Shown here: piece by piece, positions 15,198 through 23,587 of the stretch
Layout: each line of letters starts with the position of its first letter
Numbering within the stretch: position 1 is the first letter of the stretch
Assembly (NCBI RefSeq): GCF_036199905.1
Contig: NZ_CP108109.1
Span: 4,139,501-4,203,500, forward strand
DNA: 64,000 bases
Direction of reading: 5' to 3'
DNA from: Streptomyces sp. NBC_00223
GTDB taxonomy: Bacteria; Actinomycetota; Actinomycetes; Streptomycetales; Streptomycetaceae
Notes under the pieces: model-generated
Told to the model about the DNA's origin: nothing
Database searches by the model: none
The model's input: only the letters and a program-made list of their open reading frames with translations
Program-made: the position numbers and the translations under genes

Positions 15198-16433
15198 TTG
15201 ATACGCATAGAGTCAGTGACCAAGCGGTATCCCGACGGCACAGTGGCGGTCGACGAACTGTCCCTGGAGATACCCGACGGCTCGATCACCGTGCTGGTCG
15301 GACCGTCCGGCTGTGGGAAGACCACCACTCTGCGCATGATCAACCGGATGGTCGAGCCGAGCGGGGGACGCATACTGCTCGACGGGAACGACATCCAGCA
15401 GCAGCCGGTCAACGCGCTGCGGCGCTCGATGGGTTACGTCATCCAGAACGCCGGTCTCTTCCAGCACCGGACCATCGTGGACAACATCGCCACCGTCCCC
15501 CGCATGCTCGGCTGGGACCGCGGCCGGGCCAGAAGCCGGGCGATGGACCTGATGGAACGCGTCGGTCTGGACGCCTCGCTGGCCAAGCGCTATCCGTACC
15601 AGCTCTCCGGCGGTCAGCAGCAGCGCGTCGGCGTGGCCAGGGCGCTCGCGGCGGATCCGCCGGTGCTGCTGATGGACGAGCCGTTCTCGGCCGTCGACCC
15701 GGTCGTCCGCAAGGGATTGCAGGCCGAACTGCTGCGTCTTCAGGAGGAGATGGGCAAGACCATCGTCTTCGTGACCCACGACATCGACGAGGCCATCCGG
15801 CTGGGCAATCTGATCGCGGTGATGCGGACCGGTGGCAAGCTGGCCCAGTTCTCCTCGCCCGCCGAACTCCTCGCCTCGCCGGCCGACGCCTTCGTCGAGG
15901 ACTTCCTCGGCACCGACCGGGGTATGCGGCGGCTGTCGTTCTTCACCTCCGCCGGCCTTGAGCTGTCCACCGCGCCGGTCATCGCGGTGGACGCCGGCGC
16001 CGAGCAGGTCGCCGAGCGGACCACGCCGGGCGTGCCGTATCTGCTGGTCACCGACACCGACGGCAGGCCGCTGGGCTGGACGGAGCCGAAGAACGCGGTC
16101 GGCGGCGGCGCGAAGCTCACCCGTAATGAACTGATCTCGCACGGGCGGCCGTTCGAGTTCGGCCGGGAGTCGCTGCGGGACGCGCTGGACTGCGCGGTGC
16201 TCTCCCCCACCGGCTGGGCCGTCGCGGTGGACGGCGACGGGCGGGTGGTGGGCGTGACCTCGCAGGAGTCCATCGCCGCGGCCATCCGCGGGGCGCACGC
16301 CGAACGCGAGGCCGGGGCTTCCCTCGCCAAGGGCTCCGGCAGCAGCGGCAACGCCGCCAAGAGCCCTGGCGGCAAGGGTGCCAAGGGGCCCGGCGGCAAG
16401 GGCTCCGGCGGCCGGGACCGGGTCACGCGATGA
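15198..16433 (+). CDS. Glycine betaine/osmoprotectant ABC transporter ATPase
   Basis: A 411-residue protein with a TTG start at 15198 (AAGGGGA 8 nt upstream). It has Walker A GPSGCGKTTT (about residues 34-43), Q-loop QNAGLF, signature LSGGQQQRVGVARAL, Walker B VLLMDEPFSAVD and switch His in FVTHDIDEA. Two CBS-like segments follow (PYLLVTDTDGRPLGW; WAVAVDGDGRVVGVTSQESI), as in OpuCA/ProV-type ATPases, where they sense ionic strength. The last 40 residues are a Gly/Lys/Ser-rich repeat tail (GGKGAKGPGGKGSGG). It overlaps the permease gene by 4 bp. The importer drives uptake of betaine-like solutes; the exact substrate is not readable. Confidence 0.9.
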   Translation: MIRIESVTKRYPDGTVAVDELSLEIPDGSITVLVGPSGCGKTTTLRMINRMVEPSGGRILLDGNDIQQQPVNALRRSMGYVIQNAGLFQHRTIVDNIATVPRMLGWDRGRARSRAMDLMERVGLDASLAKRYPYQLSGGQQQRVGVARALAADPPVLLMDEPFSAVDPVVRKGLQAELLRLQEEMGKTIVFVTHDIDEAIRLGNLIAVMRTGGKLAQFSSPAELLASPADAFVEDFLGTDRGMRRLSFFTSAGLELSTAPVIAVDAGAEQVAERTTPGVPYLLVTDTDGRPLGWTEPKNAVGGGAKLTRNELISHGRPFEFGRESLRDALDCAVLSPTGWAVAVDGDGRVVGVTSQESIAAAIRGAHAEREAGASLAKGSGSSGNAAKSPGGKGAKGPGGKGSGGRDRVTR

Positions 16434-17164
16434 ACGGTTTCTTCGACATCCCGAGCGACCTCCAGCACTCCTACCTCGGCCTGATCGGTCTGCATCTGCG
16501 CGAAGCGCTGATCCCGGTGGCCATCGGACTGGTGCTCTCGCTGCCGATCGCCCAGCTCTGTGTGCGCTTCCGCTGGATCTACCCGCCGGTGCTGTGGGTG
16601 ACGACGGCGCTCTACGCCATCCCGTCGATCGCCTTCTTCGTCTTCCTCATCGACTACACCGGGGCCACCGAGACCACGGTGATGATTCCGCTGACCGTCT
16701 ACAGCCTGGTGCTGCTCATCCCCGCCATCGTGGACGGGGTGCGATCGGTCCCCGGGGAGACCCTGGCCGCCGCGACCGCGATGGGGTTCGGGCCGGTGCA
16801 GCGGTATCTGCGGGTGCAGTTGCCGATCGCGGTGCCGGCGATCATCGCGGGTCTGCGGGTGGCCACGGTGTCCAGTATCAGCCTGGTCAGCGTCGGCACC
16901 ATCATCGGCAACCAGGGGGCGCTGGGCAATCTGCTGTCCGACGCGCAGTTCTACCACCGGCCGGCCCTGGCGGTGAACTCCGTCGTGACCAGCGCGCTGC
17001 TGGCGATCGCCATCGACGGCCTGCTCATCGGGCTGCGCGTGCTGCTGACGCCGTGGATGCCGCGCGGCGCGGGCGCGAACCGGCGTACCCCGCCGCCGGC
17101 CGAGCCGTCCCCGGCCGCGTCGACGGAACCCCTCGCCCCCGCACTGGAGGAGGCCGTCCGATGA
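16430..17164 (+). CDS. Osmoprotectant ABC transporter permease 1
   Basis: A 244-residue protein from ATG 16430, overlapping the ATPase stop by ATGA. There are five to six membrane helices. The coupling-helix region, EAA-loop like, is seen at ETLAAATAMGFGPVQRYLRV followed by QLPIAVPAIIAGLR. The C-terminal tail is Pro/Ala-rich and cytosolic. It matches OpuCB/ProW-type permeases and should pair with permease 2 downstream, again with a 4-bp overlap. The three genes form one translationally coupled unit. Confidence 0.9.
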   Translation: MNGFFDIPSDLQHSYLGLIGLHLREALIPVAIGLVLSLPIAQLCVRFRWIYPPVLWVTTALYAIPSIAFFVFLIDYTGATETTVMIPLTVYSLVLLIPAIVDGVRSVPGETLAAATAMGFGPVQRYLRVQLPIAVPAIIAGLRVATVSSISLVSVGTIIGNQGALGNLLSDAQFYHRPALAVNSVVTSALLAIAIDGLLIGLRVLLTPWMPRGAGANRRTPPPAEPSPAASTEPLAPALEEAVR

Positions 17165-17826
17165 ACGTCCTGCACTTCGTCAACGCGTTCTTCAGCGACG
17201 GCTCGCACTGGCACGGCGACGACGGCATCCCGCACCGGACGCTCCAGCACGTCGAGTACTCGCTGATGGCGCTCGGTATCGCGGCGGCCATCGGGCTGCC
17301 GGTGGGGCTGATCACCGGTCACATCGGGCGCGGCGGCAATGTGCTGGCGCTGATCGCCACCGGGGCGCGGGCGCTGCCGAGTTACGGCCTGCTGGTGCTG
17401 ATGTTCATCATGTTCGGGCTCGGACTGCTGCCCGTGATGATCCCGCTGGTCGTCCTCGCGGTCCCGCCGATCCTGGTGACGACGTACGAGGCCATGCGCA
17501 CGGTCGACCCCGCGCCGGTCGACGCCGCCCGGGGGATGGGGATGGACCCGGCGAACGTGCTGTTCCAGGTGGAGCTGCCGGCCGCCCTCCCGCTGATCCT
17601 CAGCGGTCTGCGCTCGGCGGCCATCCAGGTCGTCTCCACCGCCGCCATCGCCGCGGCCGTCAGCTTCGGCGGCCTCGGCCGCTACATCCTGGACGGCCTC
17701 TACCAGCGCAACTACGAGAAAGTGGTGGGCGGCGCCACGGTGATCGTCGTGGTCGCGATCGCCACGATCGGTGTGTTCGCGCTGATCTCGCGGCTCGTGG
17801 TGTCCCCGGGAGTGCGCCGGAGCTGA
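17161..17826 (+). CDS. Osmoprotectant ABC transporter permease 2
   Basis: A 221-residue protein from ATG 17161. It begins with a short His-rich periplasmic-side segment (DGSHWHGDDGIPHRTLQH), then five membrane helices. The permease loop is VDAARGMGMDPANVLFQV followed by ELPAALPLILSGLR, close to that of permease 1, so the two are paralogues (OpuCD/ProW-like). No binding-protein gene follows directly; a matching lipoprotein gene lies at 22592, beyond the conservon. Confidence 0.9.
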   Translation: MNVLHFVNAFFSDGSHWHGDDGIPHRTLQHVEYSLMALGIAAAIGLPVGLITGHIGRGGNVLALIATGARALPSYGLLVLMFIMFGLGLLPVMIPLVVLAVPPILVTTYEAMRTVDPAPVDAARGMGMDPANVLFQVELPAALPLILSGLRSAAIQVVSTAAIAAAVSFGGLGRYILDGLYQRNYEKVVGGATVIVVVAIATIGVFALISRLVVSPGVRRS

Positions 17827-17924
17827 CGCACGGGGGGTACGGCCCCGGTGACGCACACCGTCACGGGCCCGGCCGCGGAGCGGTCAGGACCTGACCGCCG
17901 CCGTACGCCTCCGGGCCGGGGCCC

Positions 17925-18656
17925 TCATGCCTCGGCCCGGGCCAGCGCCAGTTCCAGGACGACCAGCAGGGCGTCGCGTACGGAGCCGCGCTCGCGGGCG
18001 TCGAACGCGACCACCGGGACCTGCTCGGAGACGTCGAGGGCCCAGCGGACCTCGTCGAGGTCGTGCTCGATCCTGCCGTCGAAGGCGTTGACCGCGACGG
18101 CGAACGGAATGCGCCTGTGCTCGAAGTAGTCGACGGCCGCGTAGCAGTCGTCGAGCCGCCGGGTGTCGACGATGACCAGACCGCCGAGCGCGCCCTCCAC
18201 CAGGTCGTCCCACATGAAGCCGAACCGCTCCTGGCCGGGCGTGCCGAACAGATAGAGCTTGAGGGCCGCGTCGATGGTGATGCAGCCGAAGTCCATGGCC
18301 ACCGTGGTGGTCGTCTTGTGCGGGGTGTGGCTGAGGTCGTCCACCCCGGCCGCGACCTCGGTGATGGCGGCCTCGGTGGTGAGCGGCGCGATCTCGGATA
18401 TCGCCCCGACGGCGGTGGTCTTGCCCACGCCGAAGCCGCCCGCGATGACCATCTTGACCGGCAGCGGCGGCCGTACGGTGTTCTGCCGCGGATCGCCGTA
18501 CCGGGCGTCGGTGTGCGTGCCGGTGCCGCGTACGTCGGTGTGCCGTACACCGGTCCCGCGCGCGTCGGCGTACCGCGTGTCGGCGTACCGGTTCTCGGCG
18601 TACTGGGCGTCGCCGTAACGGGCGGAGCTGTGGGCCAGTGGTTCAGTCGGTGTCAC
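17925..18656 (-). CDS. cvnD: Conservon GTP-binding protein CvnD
   Basis: A 243-residue protein; GTG 18656 is chosen, with GGGG 8-10 nt upstream and an overlap with the end of cvnC that is typical of conservons. The first 55 residues are a repetitive Tyr/Arg/Asp-rich leader (RYADTRYADARGTGVRHTDV). The G domain follows: Walker A VIAGGFGVGKTTAVGA, switch region THKTTTTVAMDFG as PHKTTTTVAMDFG, LFGTPGQERFGFMWDD (the DxxG position is occupied by GTPGQ) and NAFDG in place of NKxD. CvnD proteins act as Ras-like switches with CvnA-C at the membrane, controlling development and antibiotic production in Streptomyces. It is last in the operon. Confidence 0.9.
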   Translation of the reverse strand: MTPTEPLAHSSARYGDAQYAENRYADTRYADARGTGVRHTDVRGTGTHTDARYGDPRQNTVRPPLPVKMVIAGGFGVGKTTAVGAISEIAPLTTEAAITEVAAGVDDLSHTPHKTTTTVAMDFGCITIDAALKLYLFGTPGQERFGFMWDDLVEGALGGLVIVDTRRLDDCYAAVDYFEHRRIPFAVAVNAFDGRIEHDLDEVRWALDVSEQVPVVAFDARERGSVRDALLVVLELALARAEA

Positions 18657-19083
18657 GGAGTGCCCCCCGGGAGTCGGGGATGGTGCGGAGACCATCGATA
18701 ACCCTTCGCAGTACGGAGACGTCCTGGGCGGTGTCGGTGTGGGGTATGTACACCGAGAGCTGCCCGCTGGACTGGAGGTCCTCGGCCAGGACGCGGACCA
18801 CGTTCAGATGCAGCCGCAGCTTGGCCGCGACTTCCGCGAGCGACTGCGGCCGCCGGCACAGCGCGACGATGTCGCGCCGCTCGAACGACAGCTGGTCGAG
18901 CTCCTCGATCCCCGCCACGGTCGTCACCATCTGGGTCTCGACGGGGATCGGCGGTCCGGACCTGGTGCCCGCGACCCGGCCCGCGGTGACCAGGAACGGC
19001 CGGACCGCGGGCGCGCGGCCGACCGGATCGGCCGCCGGTCCCGTGAAGGCGTCCGCACCGGCTGGTGTGTCACCGGTCGTCAT
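18643..19083 (-). CDS. cvnC: Conservon DUF742 protein CvnC
   Basis: A 146-residue protein from ATG 19083. DUF742 hallmarks are present: VRPFLVTAGRV near residue 28 (PF.VT.GR), RRDIVALCRRPQSLAEVAAKL forming a winged helix-like core, and LHLNVVRVLAEDL. Proteins of this type bridge the sensor and the GTPase in conservons. The end overlaps the start of cvnD by 14 bp. Confidence 0.9.
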   Translation of the reverse strand: MTTGDTPAGADAFTGPAADPVGRAPAVRPFLVTAGRVAGTRSGPPIPVETQMVTTVAGIEELDQLSFERRDIVALCRRPQSLAEVAAKLRLHLNVVRVLAEDLQSSGQLSVYIPHTDTAQDVSVLRRVIDGLRTIPDSRGALRDTD

Positions 19084-19117
19084 GGGCGTTCCTTTCCCTC
19101 ACCCCCCGCAGGACCGG

Positions 19118-19594
19118 TCAGCGGGCGGATGGGGAACCCACGCTGTTCTTGAGTTCGAGTACGAGCTGCGGACTGAGCGCGGCCCCGGCCCGGTTGGCGA
19201 AGACGGTCATCTCGTACGCGATGTTGCCGAGCTTCGCCTCCTTGGAGGTGACGACGCCGAGCACGGCGCCGCTGCCGATCGCGGAGACCAGGATGTGGCC
19301 GTCCTCCAGATCGATGATCACCTTGTTGAGCGCGCCCAGGCCGTAGTTGCCCGCGGCGCCGGCCGCGAGGCTCGTCATGCCGGAGACGATGGCCGCCAGC
19401 CGCTCGGAGTCCGCGTGGTCGCGCAGCTGGGAGACGGCGATCAGCAATCCGTCGGAGGACACCGCGATGGCGTCGACCACCCCCGCGGTCTCGGCGGCGA
19501 ATCGGCTCAGCAGCCAGGTGAAGTCGGCTGCGGCGGCTCGCAGATCGGCGGGCGCGGGCTGCCCAACCGAGGTGTCACCTGTCGGCGTTGTCAC
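19118..19594 (-). CDS. cvnB: Conservon roadblock/LC7 protein CvnB
   Basis: A 158-residue protein from GTG 19594, overlapping the cvnA stop by 4 bp. It has a roadblock/LC7 fold: LSRFAAETAGVVDAIAVSSD, LRDHADSERLAAIVSGM and GHILVSAIGSGAVLGVVTS. These small proteins regulate the partner GTPase, probably as its activating factor (MglB-like). Order and spacing match other conservons. Confidence 0.92.
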   Translation of the reverse strand: MTTPTGDTSVGQPAPADLRAAAADFTWLLSRFAAETAGVVDAIAVSSDGLLIAVSQLRDHADSERLAAIVSGMTSLAAGAAGNYGLGALNKVIIDLEDGHILVSAIGSGAVLGVVTSKEAKLGNIAYEMTVFANRAGAALSPQLVLELKNSVGSPSAR

Positions 19595-22158
19595 TGTTCC
19601 GCTCCTTCCGGTAGCCCTGCTTGATCGGTCGTCGTACGGGGGGCCGTGGCGCTGTCACGGTGGGCCCGTTCCACTGCGGCTTCGAACGCGTCGAGCTCCG
19701 AGCGGACCGCTTCCGCGTCGACGGTGCGGGGCGCCTGGCGCGCCGCGTGCCGTTCGGCGTCGGTCAATGTCGTCCTGAGCGTGGCGCCGCGGACCCGGCG
19801 GCGCAGCGGGCGGGCCGCGGCGGCGTCGTCCCGCGTGTCCTCCTGCTCCCTCGGGAGGTCCCGCGCGTGGTCGCGCGACTCGTCCCGCTCGTGGTCGGCG
19901 CGCGGCGCTTCGGGGGCGGCGGGCGCTTCGGGCGCGGCCGGTGCCGGAGCAGCGGCGCCGGCCGCGGTCCCGGGGGTGGCGGGCAGTTGGCGGCCGGGGA
20001 CGCGCCGGGGCAGCGTGAAGTCGTCCGTCCGCCGCTCGCCCGTCGTCGGCGCCGGGTCGGCGGCCGGTGCGGGAGCGGGCGTCGCGGCCGGTTCCGGCGC
20101 CGGCGGGGTGCGGCGCTCGGGCAGCGGCACCTTCGCGGGCGAGGTCCGCCCGCCGCCGCGCTCCTCGTACGGCCCCGCGGGCGCGAACGGGCTCATGAGC
20201 AGCAGCAGCGAGGACGGGATGAGCACCTGGCTGGTGACGCCGCCGCCCGGGGTGCGGGTCAGGGTGACCCGGACGCCCCAGCGGCGGGCCAGGCTGCCGA
20301 CGACGAACAGCCCGAGCACCTTGGTGGGCACGAGGTCGAGGCGTTCGCGGCGGATCAGCCGGGCGTTCTCCTCGGCGAGGCGCTCCGCGCTCATGCCCAG
20401 GCCGTGGTCGGAGATCTCGATCAGCGCGCCGTCGGGACCGGTGCGCACCGACACCTCGACGGGGCTGCGGACCGGCGAGAACGACACGGCGTTCTCGACC
20501 AGTTCGGCGAGCATCAGGGTCAGGTCGGCGATGATGTCGGGCGCGACGGTGACATCGGTCTCGGCGATCAGCGAGACCCGCTGGTAGCCCTCGATCTGGC
20601 CGAGCGCGGCGCGGACCACATTGGTGAGCGCGCTGGGTTCGGCCTCCATGCCGGTCTCGCGGATGTCGGCCAGCAGCATCAGGCTGTCGGCGTTGCGCTG
20701 GAGGCGTACGGCGAGGTGGTCGATCCGGTAGAGCCGGTCGAGCAGCGCGGGGTCGGTCTCGCCGCGCTCGATGGCGTCGATCAGGGTCAGCTGGCGGGCG
20801 GTCAGATTGCTGACCCGGCGGCCGACGTTGCCGAACATCTCGGCGACGTTGCGGCGGCTGAGCACCTGGCGTTCGAGCAGCGCGGCCGCGGTGGTCTGCA
20901 CCCGGTTGAAGGCGTCGGCCAGATCGCCGATCTCGTCGCGTACGGTGACCGGCACCTCCTGGAGCCGCGGCGGTCCGGCGTCGGCCGCGTCGTCGTCGGC
21001 GACCCGGGCCAGCTCCTGCCCGGCGACATCGGCGACCCGTACGGCGGCGCCGGTCAGGGCCTGCATCGGGCGGACCACCGAGCGGCGGACGGCCACCGTG
21101 AAGGCCAGCCAGAGCGCGAAGCCGAGCAGCGCGCAGCCGAGCAGCCAGGCGGCCCGCTGCCAGGCCCGGGTGGACGCGTGGTCGGCCCGGTCGGCGATCT
21201 GGTCGATCAGCGAGCCGGTGATCCGCAGCCGGGTCTGCGCCACCTGCTGGTAGCCGGGGTACGCCTTGAGCGCCGTGGTGAACGCCGTCCGTACCCGCGC
21301 CGGGGTCTTGGCCTCCAGGGCGCTGGGGTCGATCTGGAGGCTCGCGTACTGGAGCGAGATCGCGTTCCAGGCGGTGTTCTGCTCGATCCCGGCGAGCTGG
21401 GCGCGCTGCTCGTCGGTGGCGAACCGGCCGAAGCGGTCGGCCTGGTAGACGTAGAGCCGGTCGTAGCCGACCGCGTGGATGAACTCGATGAGCGCGTTGC
21501 TGTCGCCGGTCTGCGCGGAGAAGACGCTGGTCTCCAGCGAGGCGTGGGCGGCCTCCGCGCGCAGCAGGGAGTCCAGCAGGCTGCCGGTGCGGGTGGAGTT
21601 GAGGTTTCCGTTCAGATCGAGGCCGAGGCCGTCGATGAGTCCGTCCACGGCGGAGGTGTAGGCCGGGTCGATGTTGTCGACCGGCAGATAGCTCTGCTCG
21701 ATGGTGGCGCGCAGGCTGCCGAGGCCGTTGATCTCCCGGAGGATCTGCGCCTCGGCGTCCGGCAGCCGTGACCCGAAGGCCGAACGGACCCGGTCCACCT
21801 GGGTGTCGACGGCGGCCTGGGCCTTGCGGTAGGCGGTGAGCGAGGGGCGCTTGCCGGAGGTGGCCGACTCGTAGCGCACGGAGAGCAGTACCGCCTGCTG
21901 GTGCTCGGTCTCCACCCGGTCGACGAGTTCGGCGACCTGGCGGCTGTCACGGACCAGCCTGGCCGCGGCGGCCGCGTCCTGGGCCTGGCCCACCAGGCCG
22001 GTGATCACATAGGAGAGCAGGAGGGTGACCACGACGAGCGGCACACCGACGAGAACATTGAGTTTGCGCCGGAACGGCCAGCGGTCGGCGAAGCTGCTGA
22101 CACCGCCCCGGACCGGCGGCGCCGGCTCCGGCCGTGCCGACGCGTCCACCTCGTTCAC
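19591..22158 (-). CDS. cvnA: Conservon sensor kinase-like protein CvnA
   Basis: An 855-residue protein. Two GTG codons compete (22164 and 22158); 22158 is preferred because GGAGGAGGA lies 9 nt upstream. A first membrane helix (LNVLVGVPLVVVTLLLSYVI) is followed by an extracellular nitrate/indolmycin-like helical sensor region, and a second helix (WLLGCALLGFALWLAFTVAV) by a HAMP domain. A dimerisation/H-region-like segment and a HATPase domain come next: ELVENAVSFSP as N-box, EISDHGLGMS as G1. The last 250 residues are disordered, rich in Pro, Ala and Arg. No phospho-accepting His in the canonical context is obvious. It is first in the four-gene operon and points away from the binding-protein gene at 22592. 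Confidence 0.9.
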   Translation of the reverse strand: MNEVDASARPEPAPPVRGGVSSFADRWPFRRKLNVLVGVPLVVVTLLLSYVITGLVGQAQDAAAAARLVRDSRQVAELVDRVETEHQQAVLLSVRYESATSGKRPSLTAYRKAQAAVDTQVDRVRSAFGSRLPDAEAQILREINGLGSLRATIEQSYLPVDNIDPAYTSAVDGLIDGLGLDLNGNLNSTRTGSLLDSLLRAEAAHASLETSVFSAQTGDSNALIEFIHAVGYDRLYVYQADRFGRFATDEQRAQLAGIEQNTAWNAISLQYASLQIDPSALEAKTPARVRTAFTTALKAYPGYQQVAQTRLRITGSLIDQIADRADHASTRAWQRAAWLLGCALLGFALWLAFTVAVRRSVVRPMQALTGAAVRVADVAGQELARVADDDAADAGPPRLQEVPVTVRDEIGDLADAFNRVQTTAAALLERQVLSRRNVAEMFGNVGRRVSNLTARQLTLIDAIERGETDPALLDRLYRIDHLAVRLQRNADSLMLLADIRETGMEAEPSALTNVVRAALGQIEGYQRVSLIAETDVTVAPDIIADLTLMLAELVENAVSFSPVRSPVEVSVRTGPDGALIEISDHGLGMSAERLAEENARLIRRERLDLVPTKVLGLFVVGSLARRWGVRVTLTRTPGGGVTSQVLIPSSLLLLMSPFAPAGPYEERGGGRTSPAKVPLPERRTPPAPEPAATPAPAPAADPAPTTGERRTDDFTLPRRVPGRQLPATPGTAAGAAAPAPAAPEAPAAPEAPRADHERDESRDHARDLPREQEDTRDDAAAARPLRRRVRGATLRTTLTDAERHAARQAPRTVDAEAVRSELDAFEAAVERAHRDSATAPRTTTDQAGLPEGAEQ

Positions 22159-22591
22159 GGACACCAGTCCTCCTCCGTGACTTCCTAGCGAGAACCAGGC
22201 GCGGTCCCACGGCCGACGGTGCTGCCGCACGACGGGGGGACCGGGCGTTGGGCGAGGACGGGGCCGAGGCTGAAATTGATCGCTTCGACCCGTTGTGTGG
22301 AAACGAATCGACCGGACAGGCACCACAGTTGTCCGAGCATCGCTTCCAACAGCGGCGAGACTACCGTCTCTTGATGGCCGGGACTCGACCGCCTCCTGCC
22401 TGATTCCAAGGACTGGACTGACGCCTCGCCAGGCAACCCCAGCCCCGGAGTCAGCAGTTGTACATCGATGCCGATCGGTGACCAGGGTTCCCTTGACTGG
22501 GCCGGAACCCGCTGGCTTGGATCGGTGGGTACCGCATATTTCGATCACACCCGATCACCATTCGAACCTTCTGAGCCCGGAACGGGAAATC
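22159..22591. promoter_or_regulatory. Divergent promoter region between cvnA and the binding-protein gene
   Basis: About 430 bp without a credible gene, less GC-rich than its surroundings around 22260-22400 and 22530-22590. It should hold promoters for the conservon (leftward) and for the substrate-binding protein (rightward). I see no clear operator repeat. Confidence 0.5.
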
Positions 22592-23560
22592 GTGACTTCT
22601 CACGCGAAGAGCACCTGGTCCAGCCCGAAACTTCTCCGAGTGGCGGTGGTGGCCGTAGCGGCTGTCACGGCGGCACCGCTGATGGCGGGCTGTTCCTCGT
22701 CCTCCTCCGACAGTCCCAGCGACCCGCTGGCCGGAAACAAGTCGAGCGGCGACACCGTGGTCGTCGGCTCCAACAATTTCGCCGAGAGCATTCTGATCGC
22801 GGACATCTACGGGGAGGCCCTCAAGGCCAAGGGCATCAAGGTCACGTACAAGCCGAACATCGGCACCCGTGAAGTCACTTACGGCCTGCTGAAGAACGGC
22901 TCGCTGACCGTACTGCCCGAGTACAACGGCTCGCTGCTGGCGTACCTCGACCCCAAGGCGGTACCGACCACGGTCGAGACCACCGACGCGGCGATCGTCA
23001 CGAAGCTCGACCCCAAACTGACGCTGCTCGAACCGGCGGCCGCGCAGGACAAGGACTCCGTCACGGTCAACGCGGCCACCGCCGCGAAGTACCACCTGAC
23101 CGCCGACTCGACCATCGCCGACCTCGTCAAGGCGGGCCCGGACATCGCCCTGGGCGCGTCGCCGGAGTTCCAGACCCGCCAGCAGGGCCTGGTCGGCCTC
23201 AAGTCGGTCTACGGGCTGGTCCCCAAGTCGTTCAAGGCGCTCGACGCGGGCGGTGCGCTGACCGAGGCCGCACTGAAGAACAACAACGTCCAGGCCGCGG
23301 ACATCTTCACCACGGACCCGACCATCTCCCAGGAGAAGTTCGTCGTCCTCCAGGACCCGGAGAACCTCTTCGGATTCGCGAACGTGATCCCGCTGGTCTA
23401 CAAGTCCGGGCTGTCCCAGACGGGGGTGGACGCGCTCAACGCCGTGTCCGCCAAGCTCGACACCGTCACGCTGCTCAACCTGGACACCCAGGTGCAGAGC
23501 GAGAACAAGGACCCGCTGGCGGTCGCCCAGGCCTGGCTGAAGTCGGTCGGCCTGAGCTGA
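22592..23560 (+). CDS. Osmoprotectant ABC transporter substrate-binding lipoprotein
   Basis: A 322-residue protein from GTG 22592. The signal peptide runs LRVAVVAVAAVTAAPLMAGC, with Cys as the lipid anchor. The mature part is an OpuAC/ProX-type fold: VVVGSNNFAESILIADIYGE, GIKVTYKPNIGTREVTYG, LPEYNGSLLAYL and IFTTDPTISQ. It is the natural partner of the ATPase and two permeases at 15198-17826, but the conservon on the opposite strand lies between them. The start region follows an AT-richer stretch with GGGAAAT just before the GTG. Betaine or choline-type solutes are likely; aromatic cage residues cannot be set from sequence alone. Confidence 0.88.
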   Translation: MTSHAKSTWSSPKLLRVAVVAVAAVTAAPLMAGCSSSSSDSPSDPLAGNKSSGDTVVVGSNNFAESILIADIYGEALKAKGIKVTYKPNIGTREVTYGLLKNGSLTVLPEYNGSLLAYLDPKAVPTTVETTDAAIVTKLDPKLTLLEPAAAQDKDSVTVNAATAAKYHLTADSTIADLVKAGPDIALGASPEFQTRQQGLVGLKSVYGLVPKSFKALDAGGALTEAALKNNNVQAADIFTTDPTISQEKFVVLQDPENLFGFANVIPLVYKSGLSQTGVDALNAVSAKLDTVTLLNLDTQVQSENKDPLAVAQAWLKSVGLS

Positions 23561-23587
23561 GCCGCGCGTCCCCGCCCGAGGAGCACC

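Noticed and set aside
19621..21771. Very long open frame on the + strand (about 716 codons) opposite cvnA
   Set aside because: Antisense shadow of a high-GC gene; Gly/Arg/Val-rich with no domain, while cvnA on the other strand shows HAMP and HATPase motifs.
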